Shown: positions 1-7,409, numbered from the stretch's first letter. The stretch is 29,934 nt of DNA from an uncultured Eubacteriales bacterium (GCA_902772745.1 CACYBV010000216.1:1-29934), one strand, 5' to 3'. Program-made: numbers and translations. The notes: generated by a model not told the origin, from the letters alone.

Positions 1-550
1 ACGGATAAACAACCTCGTTTTTCAGAGACAGACTGATGCGGACATCGGAGACCTCCCTGACATAATCATGGATCAGCGGGTCACGGATCAGTCTCTCCCA
101 GGCTGAATAAACGGTCTGAAGGTATTCCTCCGGGATCGGAAGTTTCCGGTCGATGATCGGACAGCTGTAGGGGATCTTGAAATTGCAGTAGATCAGCTGA
201 AGCTGTCCGTCCCGGGTCAGATGGGGCTCCAGCGGAAAGCTTCTGCACTGGATCGGACGGAGCGCCCGTCTGCAGCGCTCCGGTCCCTGACAGCGGACCG
301 TAAGGAAGGTTTCGCCCCAGGATGCCGGGATATAGTGGTCTTCCGTCCGCTGGGTTTCCCAGCTGAGCCAGGGATCCGTCCGGTCATGCACCGCTTCTTC
401 CCCGGGAAAAATATACAGAAACAGATGCGAATCCGGAAACGCATCGGCGCGGCAGCAGATGGAGCGGCAGAGCGTTCCGCAGTCGCAGGAAAACGGTGCG
501 GTCCGGTCAAACATTTCATAGATTTCAAGAAATTCTTCTTTTTCGAGCAT
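1..550 (-). CDS. Cys-rich hypothetical protein, possibly YkgJ-like metal-chelating (3' end cut by window edge)
   Basis: The minus-strand frame opens at ATG 550 and stays open to the left edge for 183 codons, so the C-terminus lies outside the window. A GAGGA ribosome site lies just upstream of the ATG. The protein begins MLEKEEFLEIYEMF and then has a cysteine cluster, CDCGTLCRSICC, at about residues 22-33, followed by FLYIFPGEE and further cysteines around residues 88-120 (CQGPERC, IQCRSF). Clustered Cys followed by an F/L-PGEE motif and later single Cys residues resembles the YkgJ-type zinc/iron-chelating family and related clostridial unknowns. That is a pattern match, not a firm assignment. 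There is no signal peptide or membrane segment. It follows the broken small ORF at 580-772 with a gap of about 30 bases and could share its transcript. The function is unknown. Confidence 0.75.
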   Translation of the reverse strand, partial: MLEKEEFLEIYEMFDRTAPFSCDCGTLCRSICCRADAFPDSHLFLYIFPGEEAVHDRTDPWLSWETQRTEDHYIPASWGETFLTVRCQGPERCRRALRPIQCRSFPLEPHLTRDGQLQLIYCNFKIPYSCPIIDRKLPIPEEYLQTVYSAWERLIRDPLIHDYVREVSDVRISLSLKNEVVYP

Positions 551-579
551 GCATTTCCTCAATACAGAGATCAGTCTTC

Positions 580-772
580 TCAGGGACGGTATTCCTCATT
601 TTCCAGCATGGCGCCGCCGTCCATTCCCGTCCGGCGGATCTTCCGAATGACGTTTTTAGTGTGATCGTACCATTCGTAATCGTCAACCGGGGAGAGTTTT
701 CCGCAGTAACCGTTTTCCTGCCGATCCGCGCGGCCAGCTTACGATCGAAAAACGATCCTCGAATTTCAGCAT
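580..772 (-). pseudogene. small ORF (about 63 aa) interrupted by a single-base frameshift
   Basis: On the minus strand an ATG at 772 is preceded by a good AAAGGGAAG ribosome site and starts MLKFEDRFS. That frame stops after 29 codons. From about position 740 a second frame is open and reads QENGYCGKLSPVDDYEWYDH, ending in MLENEEYRP and a TGA at 580-582. The second frame has no usable start codon of its own, because a TAA precedes it. The span from ATG to TGA is 193 bases, which is 64 codons plus one extra base, as expected for one inserted base in a 63-residue gene. The acidic, Tyr/Trp-bearing second segment looks like real protein. It is either a young pseudogene, an assembly error or, less likely, programmed frameshifting. 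No family is recognised. Confidence 0.55.
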
Positions 773-775
773 AGC

Positions 776-836
776 TTCCCTTTCCGCTCAATGAATACTC
801 CGCTGTTTTCGAATGACTCAATCAGCGAGAAGGGAA
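776..836 (-). repeat. imperfect inverted repeat covering the ribosome site of the broken small ORF
   Basis: On the + strand TTCCCTTTCCGCT (776-788) faces AGCGAGAAGGGAA (824-836). Eleven of 13 positions pair around a 35-base loop. In minus-strand RNA the 3' arm contains the AAAGGGAA ribosome site of the ORF starting at 772, so folding would hide it. A weak promoter-like pair (TTGAGT, 18 bases, TATTCA) lies inside the loop. If that promoter is used, the 5' arm would not be transcribed. Confidence 0.4.
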
Positions 837-864
837 AAACGAATTGAAAACGTGAATATCTGAT

Positions 865-896
865 GAAAAAGCGCCGCGGAGTGCAGCGGCTTTTTC
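865..896 (-). terminator. intrinsic terminator of the 918-1511 gene
   Basis: A hairpin starts GAAAAAGC and ends GCTTTTTC. It has a G+C-rich upper stem with one bulge and one mismatch, and lies 20-50 bases past the stop codon at 918. On the minus strand it ends in a run of five T. The A/T-flanked symmetry means it could also work in the other direction. Confidence 0.7.
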
Positions 897-917
897 GTGA
901 TTTTGGGATCGGTATTT

Positions 918-1511
918 TTATAATAGCGGGCCGTTCCGGTAGGTCTGGCGCATCGGTTCTTCCGGATCGGAAGCCTTATCCGGGTCGTACGAAGGAAGGG
1001 AATCCGCCCAGTCATAAAGCAGCGACAGCAGCTCCGCCCGGCGCCGGTAGAACACAAAAGGCTTTGATTTCAGGTCTGAAAGGTCCTGAATCTCCGAAAA
1101 AGTACTGTCCCAGTAGTAATTGTGGGAGAGTACGCGGCCGTCGAGGCGCCACTCTTCGGGGACGGAAGGCAGATGAACCTCCGGAGCGAAAACAATATAG
1201 GATTTCAGCGACAGGTTCTGCCGGAGAGTCAGCGTCCGGACACCGTTTTCTTCCGTACGGATACTGAGGATTCCTGGGTATAAAGTGCGGAGTTCCGAAT
1301 CGGAGAGCTCCGCATTTTCTTCCTCGAAGGTATCGCTGATCTCGTCGTACAGATGACCGCTGCAGGAAAAAAGCGTGCGGTAACCTTTCCGGTTCAGGAG
1401 AAGCAGAATGCCGGCCATTTCTTCGTCGCATTCAAAGTATCCTTCACGGTACTTGGGGATTGGGCTTTCTTTCTCAAGAATATCAAGGGTTTTCAGGTTG
1501 ATAAAAGCCAT
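918..1511 (-). CDS. hypothetical protein, 197 aa, with LNRKGYxTxFSCSGH motif
   Basis: The ORF starts at ATG 1511, with AGAGGAG about a dozen bases upstream, and has its own promoter at 1544-1572 and terminator at 865-896, so it is probably monocistronic. It is soluble, with no signal peptide or membrane segment. Around residues 29-53 it reads ECDEEMAGILL..LNRKGYRTLFSCSGH. An acidic helix followed by LN-KGY-T-F-CSGH is seen in a group of uncharacterised Firmicutes and phage proteins, and the CSGH turn loosely recalls the SSCSGR motif of TYW3. I could not tie it to a named family. The middle part is Glu-rich and the C-terminus carries a short basic, aromatic stretch (FVFYRRRAELL). The function is unknown, but the gene itself is well supported by its codon-level coherence and its flanking signals. 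Confidence 0.8.
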   Translation of the reverse strand: MAFINLKTLDILEKESPIPKYREGYFECDEEMAGILLLLNRKGYRTLFSCSGHLYDEISDTFEEENAELSDSELRTLYPGILSIRTEENGVRTLTLRQNLSLKSYIVFAPEVHLPSVPEEWRLDGRVLSHNYYWDSTFSEIQDLSDLKSKPFVFYRRRAELLSLLYDWADSLPSYDPDKASDPEEPMRQTYRNGPLL

Positions 1512-1543
1512 CGGTTTCAGCGCTCCTCTTTTCGGATACCGCT

Positions 1544-1572
1544 ATCATACTGCGAAAAGGCCGAACATGCAA
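1544..1572 (-). promoter_or_regulatory. sigma-A promoter of the 918-1511 gene
   Basis: On the minus strand TTGCAT (1572-1567) and TATGAT (1549-1544) are separated by exactly 17 bases. The start codon lies about 33 bases downstream of the -10 box. It points away from the promoter at 1636. Confidence 0.75.
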
Positions 1573-1635
1573 TCATTTTTCTATGCGCACTTTCTGATGT
1601 CCGGCCGCGAAAAACCTCGTGAGATAAGATAGCGC

Positions 1636-1664
1636 TTGACAAGCCGGATGGATTGTGCCATAGT
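1636..1664 (+). promoter_or_regulatory. sigma-A promoter of the VOC/ccdA/phosphatase/tlpA run
   Basis: A perfect TTGACA (1636-1641) is followed by a 17-base spacer ending in TGTGC and then CATAGT (1659-1664, four of six -10 matches). It lies about 50 bases ahead of the ATG at 1717. The following genes up to 4204 are closely spaced on the same strand and may share this promoter. Confidence 0.6.
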
Positions 1665-1716
1665 GCTGTTAGAGCAGACCGCTTACAAAAAGACTTTCAT
1701 ACGAGGAGGGCCGAAA

Positions 1717-2094
1717 ATGATTACAGGCGTTCACCACATTGCGTTAAAGTGCAGTTCCGAAGACCAGTACCGGAAAACAAAGGATTTCTATACGAATGTC
1801 CTCGGCCTTTCCGTCAAAAGAGAATGGAAGGGCGGCATCATGATCGATACCGGTGCGGGTCTCATGGAGATTTTCGAAACCGGAGGAGACGAGCGGGGCC
1901 AGGGCGTGATCCGGCACTTCGCGCTCGCATCAGACGACGTGGATGAGATGGCGGAAAAGGTCAAAGCGGCCGGGTACAATGTTTTTATCGGTCCTGCTGA
2001 CATTGTGATCGAATCCGATCCGCCGTTCCCGGCGCGCATGGCGTTCTGCATCGGCCCTGTAGGCGAGGAGATCGAGTTCTTCCAGGAAAGATAG
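1717..2094 (+). CDS. VOC-family protein (glyoxalase/lactoylglutathione-lyase-like), 125 aa
   Basis: The chosen start is ATG 1717, which follows GAGGAGGG by seven bases and gives the typical family beginning MITGVHHIALK. An in-frame upstream start at 1636 would begin inside the promoter and has no ribosome site. The protein has the two beta-alpha-beta-beta-beta halves of the vicinal-oxygen-chelate fold. The candidate metal ligands sit where the family places them: His in VHHIAL near the N-terminus, Glu in LMEIFE, His in IRHFALAS, and Glu in EEIEFF at the end. VOC proteins include glyoxalase I, fosfomycin-resistance enzymes and dioxygenases. The sequence does not decide among them. It is first in a run with ccdA. 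Confidence 0.88.
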   Translation: MITGVHHIALKCSSEDQYRKTKDFYTNVLGLSVKREWKGGIMIDTGAGLMEIFETGGDERGQGVIRHFALASDDVDEMAEKVKAAGYNVFIGPADIVIESDPPFPARMAFCIGPVGEEIEFFQER

Positions 2095-2134
2095 AAAAAA
2101 TACAGGCCTTACGTGACAAAAAAGTGAACGGTTT

Positions 2135-2812
2135 ATGGAATATCTGATCACCTTTCTTGAAGGTATTATCTCTTTCATATCCCCATGCATGCTGCCGATG
2201 CTTCCGATATATCTGAGCTATTTTGCCGGGGACAGCGGCGCGGAGGACCGGGAAAAAACCGGAAAAGGGCGGGGCTTTTTTGCCGCGCTCTGCTTTGTTT
2301 TGGGCTTTACGCTGGTGTTCTGCCTGATGGGGCTTTTTGCCGGGTCGATCGGCAGGTTTCTTATCAGGTACCAGACGGCACTGAACATCGTGACCGGATG
2401 CATCGTTATTTTTCTCGGGCTCGTGTTCATGAATGTGATCCCTCTGCCTTTCCTCCGGGGCATCAGGATGCGCTGGAAAGTGACGGGGCTTTTCTCTGCT
2501 TTCGTATTCGGCCTGATTTTCTCGGTGAGCCTGACGCCCTGCGTCGGCGCTTTCTTAGGCTCCGCGCTGATGCTGGCATCGCAGCGCGCAAGCATGCTGA
2601 AGGGGATGCTTCTGCTTCTGACCTATTCGCTTGGGATGGGGCTTCCCTTCCTCCTGTCGGCGCTGCTTCTCGAAAAACTGAAGGACACTTTCGGATTCAT
2701 CAAAAAGCATTACAACGTGATCAATATGGTGTGCGGCGGATTTCTGATCCTCGTGGGCATCCTGATGGCAACGGGACTCCTCGGTAGATTCCTGGCGTTC
2801 CTTTCAGTGTGA
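2135..2812 (+). CDS. ccdA: CcdA-type cytochrome c biogenesis / thiol-disulfide transport membrane protein
   Basis: This is a 225-residue integral membrane protein with six hydrophobic segments. It matches the CcdA/DsbD-beta family: SPCMLPMLPIYLSYF near residue 16 carries the first redox Cys (Cys18), and SLTPCVGAFLGSAL near residue 133 carries the second (Cys136), each next to proline as the family requires. The length is normal for CcdA. In this family the two Cys shuttle electrons from cytosolic thioredoxin to extracytoplasmic thioredoxin-like proteins. The TlpA-like protein encoded at 3410-4204 is the obvious partner. The ribosome site before ATG 2135 is weak (AAAGTGAA). No cytochrome c genes are in the window, so the target may be general disulfide reduction rather than haem attachment. 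Confidence 0.93.
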   Translation: MEYLITFLEGIISFISPCMLPMLPIYLSYFAGDSGAEDREKTGKGRGFFAALCFVLGFTLVFCLMGLFAGSIGRFLIRYQTALNIVTGCIVIFLGLVFMNVIPLPFLRGIRMRWKVTGLFSAFVFGLIFSVSLTPCVGAFLGSALMLASQRASMLKGMLLLLTYSLGMGLPFLLSALLLEKLKDTFGFIKKHYNVINMVCGGFLILVGILMATGLLGRFLAFLSV

Positions 2813-2827
2813 AAAGGGGTTCTTTGA

Positions 2828-3376
2828 ATGCTGTACATTATGAGACACGGACAGACGGAGTGGAACGCGGTTCATAAGCTTCAGGGTCAGACGGATATTC
2901 CGCTGAACGACCAGGGCAGGGCACAGGCGGAAAAAGCACGGGAGGAGTATCGGGACATTCCGCTGGATCTCTGCTTCTGCTCACCGCTTCTGCGGGCGAA
3001 AGAGACGGCGGAGATTGTACTTCGTGGCCGGAAGGTTCCGATCGTCACAGACGACAGGCTGAAGGAAATGAACTTCGGCGTATATGAAGGGATCCTGTAT
3101 TATTTTGAAACGGACAGCCCGATCGGTGTGATTTTTCAGCATCCGGAAGCGTATACCAGTTCGGTCGGGGGTGCGGAAACTTTTGGGGAACTGTTTGAGA
3201 GAACCGGCGCCTTTCTCAGGGAGCGGATCGATCCTCTGATGAAAGAGGGAAAGAACGTCCTGATCGTCGGCCACGGCGCCATGAACCTGTCGATTATCAG
3301 CCGGATCCGAAAGCTTCCAATCAGAGATTTCTGGAGCCAGAGGATCGAAAACTGCAGGATGGTCCGGCTGATCTGA
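2828..3376 (+). CDS. histidine phosphatase family protein (phosphoglycerate-mutase-like)
   Basis: The 182-residue protein begins MLYIMRHGQTEWN, the RHG signature with the phospho-accepting His7. It continues with the family pattern GQTDIPLNDQG, CSPLLRAKETA (substrate-binding Arg), EMNFGVYEG (acid/base Glu) and VGHG (second His, about residue 149). The length fits small bacterial members that act as phosphatases on sugar phosphates or cofactor precursors rather than as true phosphoglycerate mutases. The substrate cannot be read from sequence. It sits between ccdA (15 bases upstream) and the TlpA-like gene, probably in the same transcript, although no known link joins a phosphatase to thiol relay. 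Confidence 0.92.
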   Translation: MLYIMRHGQTEWNAVHKLQGQTDIPLNDQGRAQAEKAREEYRDIPLDLCFCSPLLRAKETAEIVLRGRKVPIVTDDRLKEMNFGVYEGILYYFETDSPIGVIFQHPEAYTSSVGGAETFGELFERTGAFLRERIDPLMKEGKNVLIVGHGAMNLSIISRIRKLPIRDFWSQRIENCRMVRLI

Positions 3377-3409
3377 ATGTAAAACCGCAACGTGAAAAGA
3401 GACAGAAAA

Positions 3410-4204
3410 ATGAGTAATACCGGAAAAATCATCTTATGGATATCAATTGCCGCGGCATTTGCGGTGCTGATAACCGGCGCTGTCCTGGCATACAGATACC
3501 TGGCGCCGCGCTATAATTCCAAAAAGCAGGAGGACGGAGAAACGGTCTCGGTGCTTCCCCATATATCCCGTGAAAAAGATACGGAAGGGAAGAACGGAGA
3601 AGAAACCGGAGAAAGCTTGGAAACAGCCGCAAAAACCGCGGAGAAAGCAGAAGAGAACGGGACGGAAGCTGAAAAAGTCCGGGAGGAAGCGGAAGAGAGT
3701 GGGACGGAAGCTGAAAAAGTTCCGGAGGAAACGGGAAAGAGCGGGACGGAAGCTGAAACAACCGAAACTGCAGAGGAGGTTTTTCTCTGCCCCGATTTCA
3801 CGATGCTCGATACGGATGGCAACACGGTATCGCTGTCCGATTACTTCGACGGACCGCTGGTGCTGAATTTCTGGGCGAGCTGGTGTCCGCCGTGCCGTGA
3901 GGAAATGCCTTATTTCGACGAGGCTTACATAAAATACGGCGACCGGATTCACTTTGTGATCGTGAATCTTACGGACGGAAGCCGTGAAACCGTCGATACG
4001 GCAAAACAGTATATCGCAGACCAGGGCTACAGCTTTCCGATTTTCTTTGATACAGAGTACAGCGGTGCGTATGCCTACGGCGTGAATTCGATCCCGATGA
4101 CGCTGTTTATGGATAAGGACGGCGTACTTCTTGCGTATCGTATCGGCGCGCTTTCGGAAGAGGCGCTGATGGGGCAGCTTGAGAAAATGACAGGCGAACG
4201 GTGA
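3410..4204 (+). CDS. membrane-anchored TlpA/ResA-like thiol-disulfide oxidoreductase
   Basis: The protein has 264 residues from ATG 3410. A GTG at 3392 would add six residues but has no ribosome site. An N-terminal membrane anchor covers residues 7-28. Then comes an acidic spacer (about 40-122) containing a 14-residue repeat, GTEAEKV(R/P)EE, and then a redoxin domain from about residue 125. The domain carries PDFTMLDTDGNTVSL, then NFWASWCPPCREEMP with active-site Cys159 and Cys162, and the cis-proline region NSIPMTLFMDKDG. WCPPC is typical of the TlpA/ResA group, which reduces disulfides outside the membrane using electrons from CcdA, encoded two genes upstream. The spacer presumably holds the domain away from the membrane. 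Confidence 0.9.
   Translation: MSNTGKIILWISIAAAFAVLITGAVLAYRYLAPRYNSKKQEDGETVSVLPHISREKDTEGKNGEETGESLETAAKTAEKAEENGTEAEKVREEAEESGTEAEKVPEETGKSGTEAETTETAEEVFLCPDFTMLDTDGNTVSLSDYFDGPLVLNFWASWCPPCREEMPYFDEAYIKYGDRIHFVIVNLTDGSRETVDTAKQYIADQGYSFPIFFDTEYSGAYAYGVNSIPMTLFMDKDGVLLAYRIGALSEEALMGQLEKMTGER
3659..3758 (+). repeat. 42-bp tandem repeat (2.4 copies) inside the TlpA-like gene
   Basis: The phrase GGGACGGAAGCTGAAA recurs at 3659, 3701 and 3743, exactly 42 bases apart. It encodes the 14-residue unit GTEAEKVREEAEES and its variants. Because the unit is a multiple of three, gain or loss of copies would only lengthen or shorten the acidic spacer. Confidence 0.85.
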
Positions 4205-4309
4205 ACGCTGTTTTTACGTTATTTCGATTCGGTGCATTCATTCAAAACGCCTCTATACAGACCGCTTTTTGGAGTACGGAGCCGCTGCCGGAACTTTTTA
4301 ATATTTCAC

Positions 4310-4337
4310 TTGACCTTTTCCGCGAATGCGGTAGAAT
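4310..4337 (+). promoter_or_regulatory. promoter of the isomerase-like gene
   Basis: TTGACC (4310-4315), a 16-base spacer and TAGAAT (4332-4337) lie 36 bases ahead of ATG 4374. The spacer ends in a small palindrome, CCGC-GAAT-GCGG (4320-4331), that could be an operator or chance. The region 4205-4309 holds nothing else I can recognise. Confidence 0.65.
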
Positions 4338-4373
4338 AGGGACAAAAGAGATCGTGAAGAAAGGAGCATTTTT

Positions 4374-5810
4374 ATGCACGATAAGGTAAAGATCGGCTTA
4401 ATGCCGAACCGGCGCGAAGTGTTCAACATCAACACCGCGCGGGAAGAGTATGACATCATCATGCCCATCATTCACGCACAGATGAAGGACTATGTGGAAT
4501 GGGTCGAGATCGACGACATCTGCGAACAGGGAATGGCCTGCCATATCGACGACATCGACAAGGTTGTCGCGAAGTTCAGGGCGGCGGACATCGATGCGAT
4601 CTTCAGCCCCTTCTGCGATTTCGGCGAGGAATCTGTTGTCGCGGGCGTCGCAAAGCAGTTCATGCTTCCGACCCTGATCTGGGGCACCAGGGACAAGGTC
4701 TCGACCTATGAACACCGCGAAAAAGAGACCCAGTGCGGTATCTTCGCGGCGACCAAGGTTCTCCGTAATTACGGCGTCACCTTCAGCTACATCTGGAACT
4801 GCGAAGCGGATTCACCGGACTTTGTCAACGGTTTTGAGAAATTCGTCAGGGTCGTGAATGTGATGAAGAATCTCAGAAACGCAAACATCGCCTCGATCGG
4901 CGACCGTCCGTCCGGCTTCTACAGCGTAATCCATAACCAGCTGCAGCTGATCAAGAACTTCAATATTTCCGTAAAGCCCATCGGGCTCGCCCAGATCGGC
5001 GCGGAGACGCAGCGGATCGTTGACGAGAACAGCCAGGAGCTGCAGGACTATGTGAAGGACTTCTCTTCCCGGATCGACCTTTCTGAAGTCGAGGATCCGG
5101 ACTTCGCGACCCGTGTCTGCGCGGGCGTTCTCGCGATCGAAGGCCTGATGAAGAAGAACCACTGCCGCGCGGCAGGTTTCGACTGCGGCGGCGTCGGCCG
5201 TGCTGTCGGCATCTCGGCAACAGGCTGCGTCATTGAAGGCGAGCTTGCGGACCGCGGTCTTCCGACCGGCTGCGAGATGGATATCTGGGGCGGCATCTCG
5301 ATGCTGATCCTGAAGTCTGCAGCTCTCGGCGAGGATGCGCCGCTCCTTGCGGACTGGACCTACCGTCATCCGACAAACGACAACGGCGAACTGATCTGGC
5401 ACGGCGGCCCCTTCGCATACTCTCTTGCGGATAAGGACAAGAATCCGATGATCAAGGCAAGAAAGTTCCGGAACCGCGCGTTCTACGAGCCGCACTGGGA
5501 GCTGAAGCAGGGTCATATGTCCATGCTCCGTATGGATGAACTGGACGGCGAGTATTACGTCTTCCTCGCGGACGCGGACACGATCGAAGGCCCCGATACC
5601 ACGGCAACCTATGTCTGGATCGAAGCAAAGCCTTCGTGGAAAGCCTGGGAAGAGAAGCTGATGTTCGGTCCCTTCATCCACCATGTCGGCGGCATCTACG
5701 GCGAATACAACGAAGTGTTCGAAGAAGTCATCCGTTATCTCAACGACTCCCGCCGCGGCGTCAAGGTGCACCTCATCACCCCGACAACCCCCGGCCCGAA
5801 GTCCCTGTAA
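4374..5810 (+). CDS. L-fucose/L-arabinose isomerase family protein
   Basis: This 478-residue cytosolic protein starts at ATG 4374 behind AAGGAG. The layout is that of the fucose/arabinose isomerase superfamily: an N-terminal sugar-binding half starting VKIGLMPNRREVFN, a middle Rossmann-like half (NIASIGDRPSGFYS), and a C-terminal metal-dependent half with GCEMDIWGGISM, whose Glu and Asp are candidate metal ligands, and IWHGGPFAYS. These enzymes interconvert aldose and ketose sugars using Mn2+. The exact substrate is unclear, and many family members outside true FucI and AraA are uncharacterised. No kinase, aldolase or sugar transporter lies next to it, so the pathway cannot be read from context. 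Codon use is markedly C-rich at third positions (GGC, ATC, TTC), which suggests high expression. Confidence 0.85.
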   Translation: MHDKVKIGLMPNRREVFNINTAREEYDIIMPIIHAQMKDYVEWVEIDDICEQGMACHIDDIDKVVAKFRAADIDAIFSPFCDFGEESVVAGVAKQFMLPTLIWGTRDKVSTYEHREKETQCGIFAATKVLRNYGVTFSYIWNCEADSPDFVNGFEKFVRVVNVMKNLRNANIASIGDRPSGFYSVIHNQLQLIKNFNISVKPIGLAQIGAETQRIVDENSQELQDYVKDFSSRIDLSEVEDPDFATRVCAGVLAIEGLMKKNHCRAAGFDCGGVGRAVGISATGCVIEGELADRGLPTGCEMDIWGGISMLILKSAALGEDAPLLADWTYRHPTNDNGELIWHGGPFAYSLADKDKNPMIKARKFRNRAFYEPHWELKQGHMSMLRMDELDGEYYVFLADADTIEGPDTTATYVWIEAKPSWKAWEEKLMFGPFIHHVGGIYGEYNEVFEEVIRYLNDSRRGVKVHLITPTTPGPKSL

Positions 5811-5843
5811 TATCAGCGGCCGGAAGGGTATCGCAGCCCGGAC

Positions 5844-5920
5844 GCGCCGAAATAATCCGGCCTTCCCCCTCTGAGACAGTTCCAGGTCTCCCCGGGAGAA
5901 GGCCGGATTATTTTCGGCGC
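5844..5920. terminator. nested palindrome between convergent genes, probable bidirectional terminator
   Basis: The left arm GCGCCGAAATAATCCGGCCT... (5844-5865) pairs with the right arm 5898-5920 over 22 bases with one bulged base. Inside the loop is a second stem, GAGAC (5873-5877) facing GTCTC (5886-5890) across eight bases. The G+C-rich part of the outer stem is followed by ATTATTTT on one strand and ATTATTTC on the other, so it can end both the isomerase-like transcript and the polymerase transcript. Its core hairpin is shared with the elements at 10788 and 27491. Confidence 0.75.
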
Positions 5921-5963
5921 TGAAAGCTCCGGACGACAGATATGAAGCCGCGTCCGTGAAGCC

Positions 5964-7391
5964 TCATGCCCGGTGCCCGCCGATCTGGGTGTTCCTTTCG
6001 ATGGTCATTGCGCCGGGAAGGAGGTTGAAACCCTTCACAAGCGCGTTTTTGCCGAATTTACGGCGGATTTCGAGCATTGCCCGGGAAATGGTCTGCTCGC
6101 GGGAGATCGCGTCGAAATCGGTAAATAAATCCATCTGGAAGGCGTTCTCATCGGCCTCGGTTTCCGCTGCATTGACCCCGACCCGGCGGAAAAGAAGCCG
6201 GTGGTCGGTTTTTCTGTCGAAAGAGTCGAGCATGGCATCGGCGATCAGGGAAACGGCGCTGGTTTTCGACCGGAGGCGAACAATCCCGCCGGAATGTTTC
6301 GGATGCAGACGGCCGTAGAAATCCACGGCCATCGGGCCGCTGTACGAAGGGCAGTGCTCGAGGGATTTGTAGTCATAACCGATATACCAGGAAAAAACTG
6401 AGGCAACGATGCCTTTTTCCATCATATCCGCGCAGAGCACATCCACCATTTCGCGAAAAATGATCCGGGCCTCGGCATATTCATAGGGACGGGGCAGAAC
6501 CTGACCGTTTGACAGACTGTTTCGCTGAGGCTTATAGGCCTTGATTTCCCGCATCGTAACCGGCTCTTCCCCCCAGGCGTGATCGATCAGGATCTCGCCG
6601 TCAATTCCAAAGGTCCGGTAGAAATAATCCTCGTCATACTGGGATTTCTCCGCAATGTCCCCCATCGTAAACAGTGCGGCCGCATAGAGCCTGCGGGCCT
6701 TTCCGCGGCCGATCTGCCAGAAATCCGTGAGCGGCCGGTGGTTCCAGAGAAGATAGCGGTAGCTTTCCGGATTGAGTTCGGCAATCCGGACGCCGTACAT
6801 ATCCGCTTTTTTCTTTTTGGCGACAATGTCCATGGCAACTTTCGCAAGGTACAGATTGGTACCGAGCCCGACGGTCGCCGTAATGCCTGTGGCGCTCAAA
6901 ATATCCCGGATGATCGTCATTGCCATCACATGCGCCGGATGAACGCCTTCTTCCATGGCCTGTCTGCGGTACAGCGCAAGATAGGGTGTACAGTTGATGA
7001 AGTTTTCGTCGATGCTGTAGACATGGATATCCTCTGCGGCGGCATAGCGGAGGCAGATCCCGTAAATCTGTGCGGAAACCCGTTCGTACTCAGCCATACG
7101 GGGCGTCGCGACATAGTATTGAACATGGGTGTGATGCTCGATTTCGTAGCGTCGGATCGCCTGACGGGCCTCAAACAGCCGCGGGCGTGCAGGGACGCCC
7201 AGCGCCTTCAGGGCGGGAGAGACCGCGAGACAGATCGTCTGGTCCGTGCGGCTCTCGTCCGCGACGAGAAGCCTGGCCCGGAGCGGATCCAATGAGCGCG
7301 CGACACACTCCACCGATGCATAAAATGACTTCATGTCGATCGCAATATAGGCCTGTTCCGGGTCTTTTTTTTGCACCTCCAAATCGAACAT
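5964..7391 (-). CDS. Y-family (UmuC/DinB-like) translesion DNA polymerase
   Basis: The 475-residue protein starts at ATG 7391 with GGAGG seven bases upstream. The catalytic motifs of Y-family polymerases are intact: AIDMKSFYASVE near residue 17 (first metal-binding Asp) and VYSIDENF near residue 125 (Asp-Glu pair). TGITATVGLGTNLYLAKVAM and PLTDFWQIGRG mark the palm/thumb and helix-hairpin-helix region. The C-terminus KGFNLLPGAMTIERNTQIGG is typical of the Firmicutes UvrX/UmuC subgroup. It copies damaged DNA at the cost of accuracy. A clean DinR/LexA box and a strong promoter lie just upstream (7410-7459), so it should be induced by the SOS response. It converges on the isomerase-like gene with a terminator palindrome between them. 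Confidence 0.93.
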   Translation of the reverse strand: MFDLEVQKKDPEQAYIAIDMKSFYASVECVARSLDPLRARLLVADESRTDQTICLAVSPALKALGVPARPRLFEARQAIRRYEIEHHTHVQYYVATPRMAEYERVSAQIYGICLRYAAAEDIHVYSIDENFINCTPYLALYRRQAMEEGVHPAHVMAMTIIRDILSATGITATVGLGTNLYLAKVAMDIVAKKKKADMYGVRIAELNPESYRYLLWNHRPLTDFWQIGRGKARRLYAAALFTMGDIAEKSQYDEDYFYRTFGIDGEILIDHAWGEEPVTMREIKAYKPQRNSLSNGQVLPRPYEYAEARIIFREMVDVLCADMMEKGIVASVFSWYIGYDYKSLEHCPSYSGPMAVDFYGRLHPKHSGGIVRLRSKTSAVSLIADAMLDSFDRKTDHRLLFRRVGVNAAETEADENAFQMDLFTDFDAISREQTISRAMLEIRRKFGKNALVKGFNLLPGAMTIERNTQIGGHRA

Positions 7392-7409
7392 ATGTACGCC
7401 TCCGGAATT

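Noticed and set aside
221..664. 147-residue plus-strand ORF at the left end
   Set aside because: It is antisense to the Cys-rich gene that runs off the edge, which has a proper start and ribosome site. It has no ribosome site of its own.
4812..5771. 319-residue minus-strand ORF inside the isomerase-like gene
   Set aside because: It mirrors a strongly codon-biased real gene. The translation is a repetitive mix of Asp/Val/Arg with no family resemblance.
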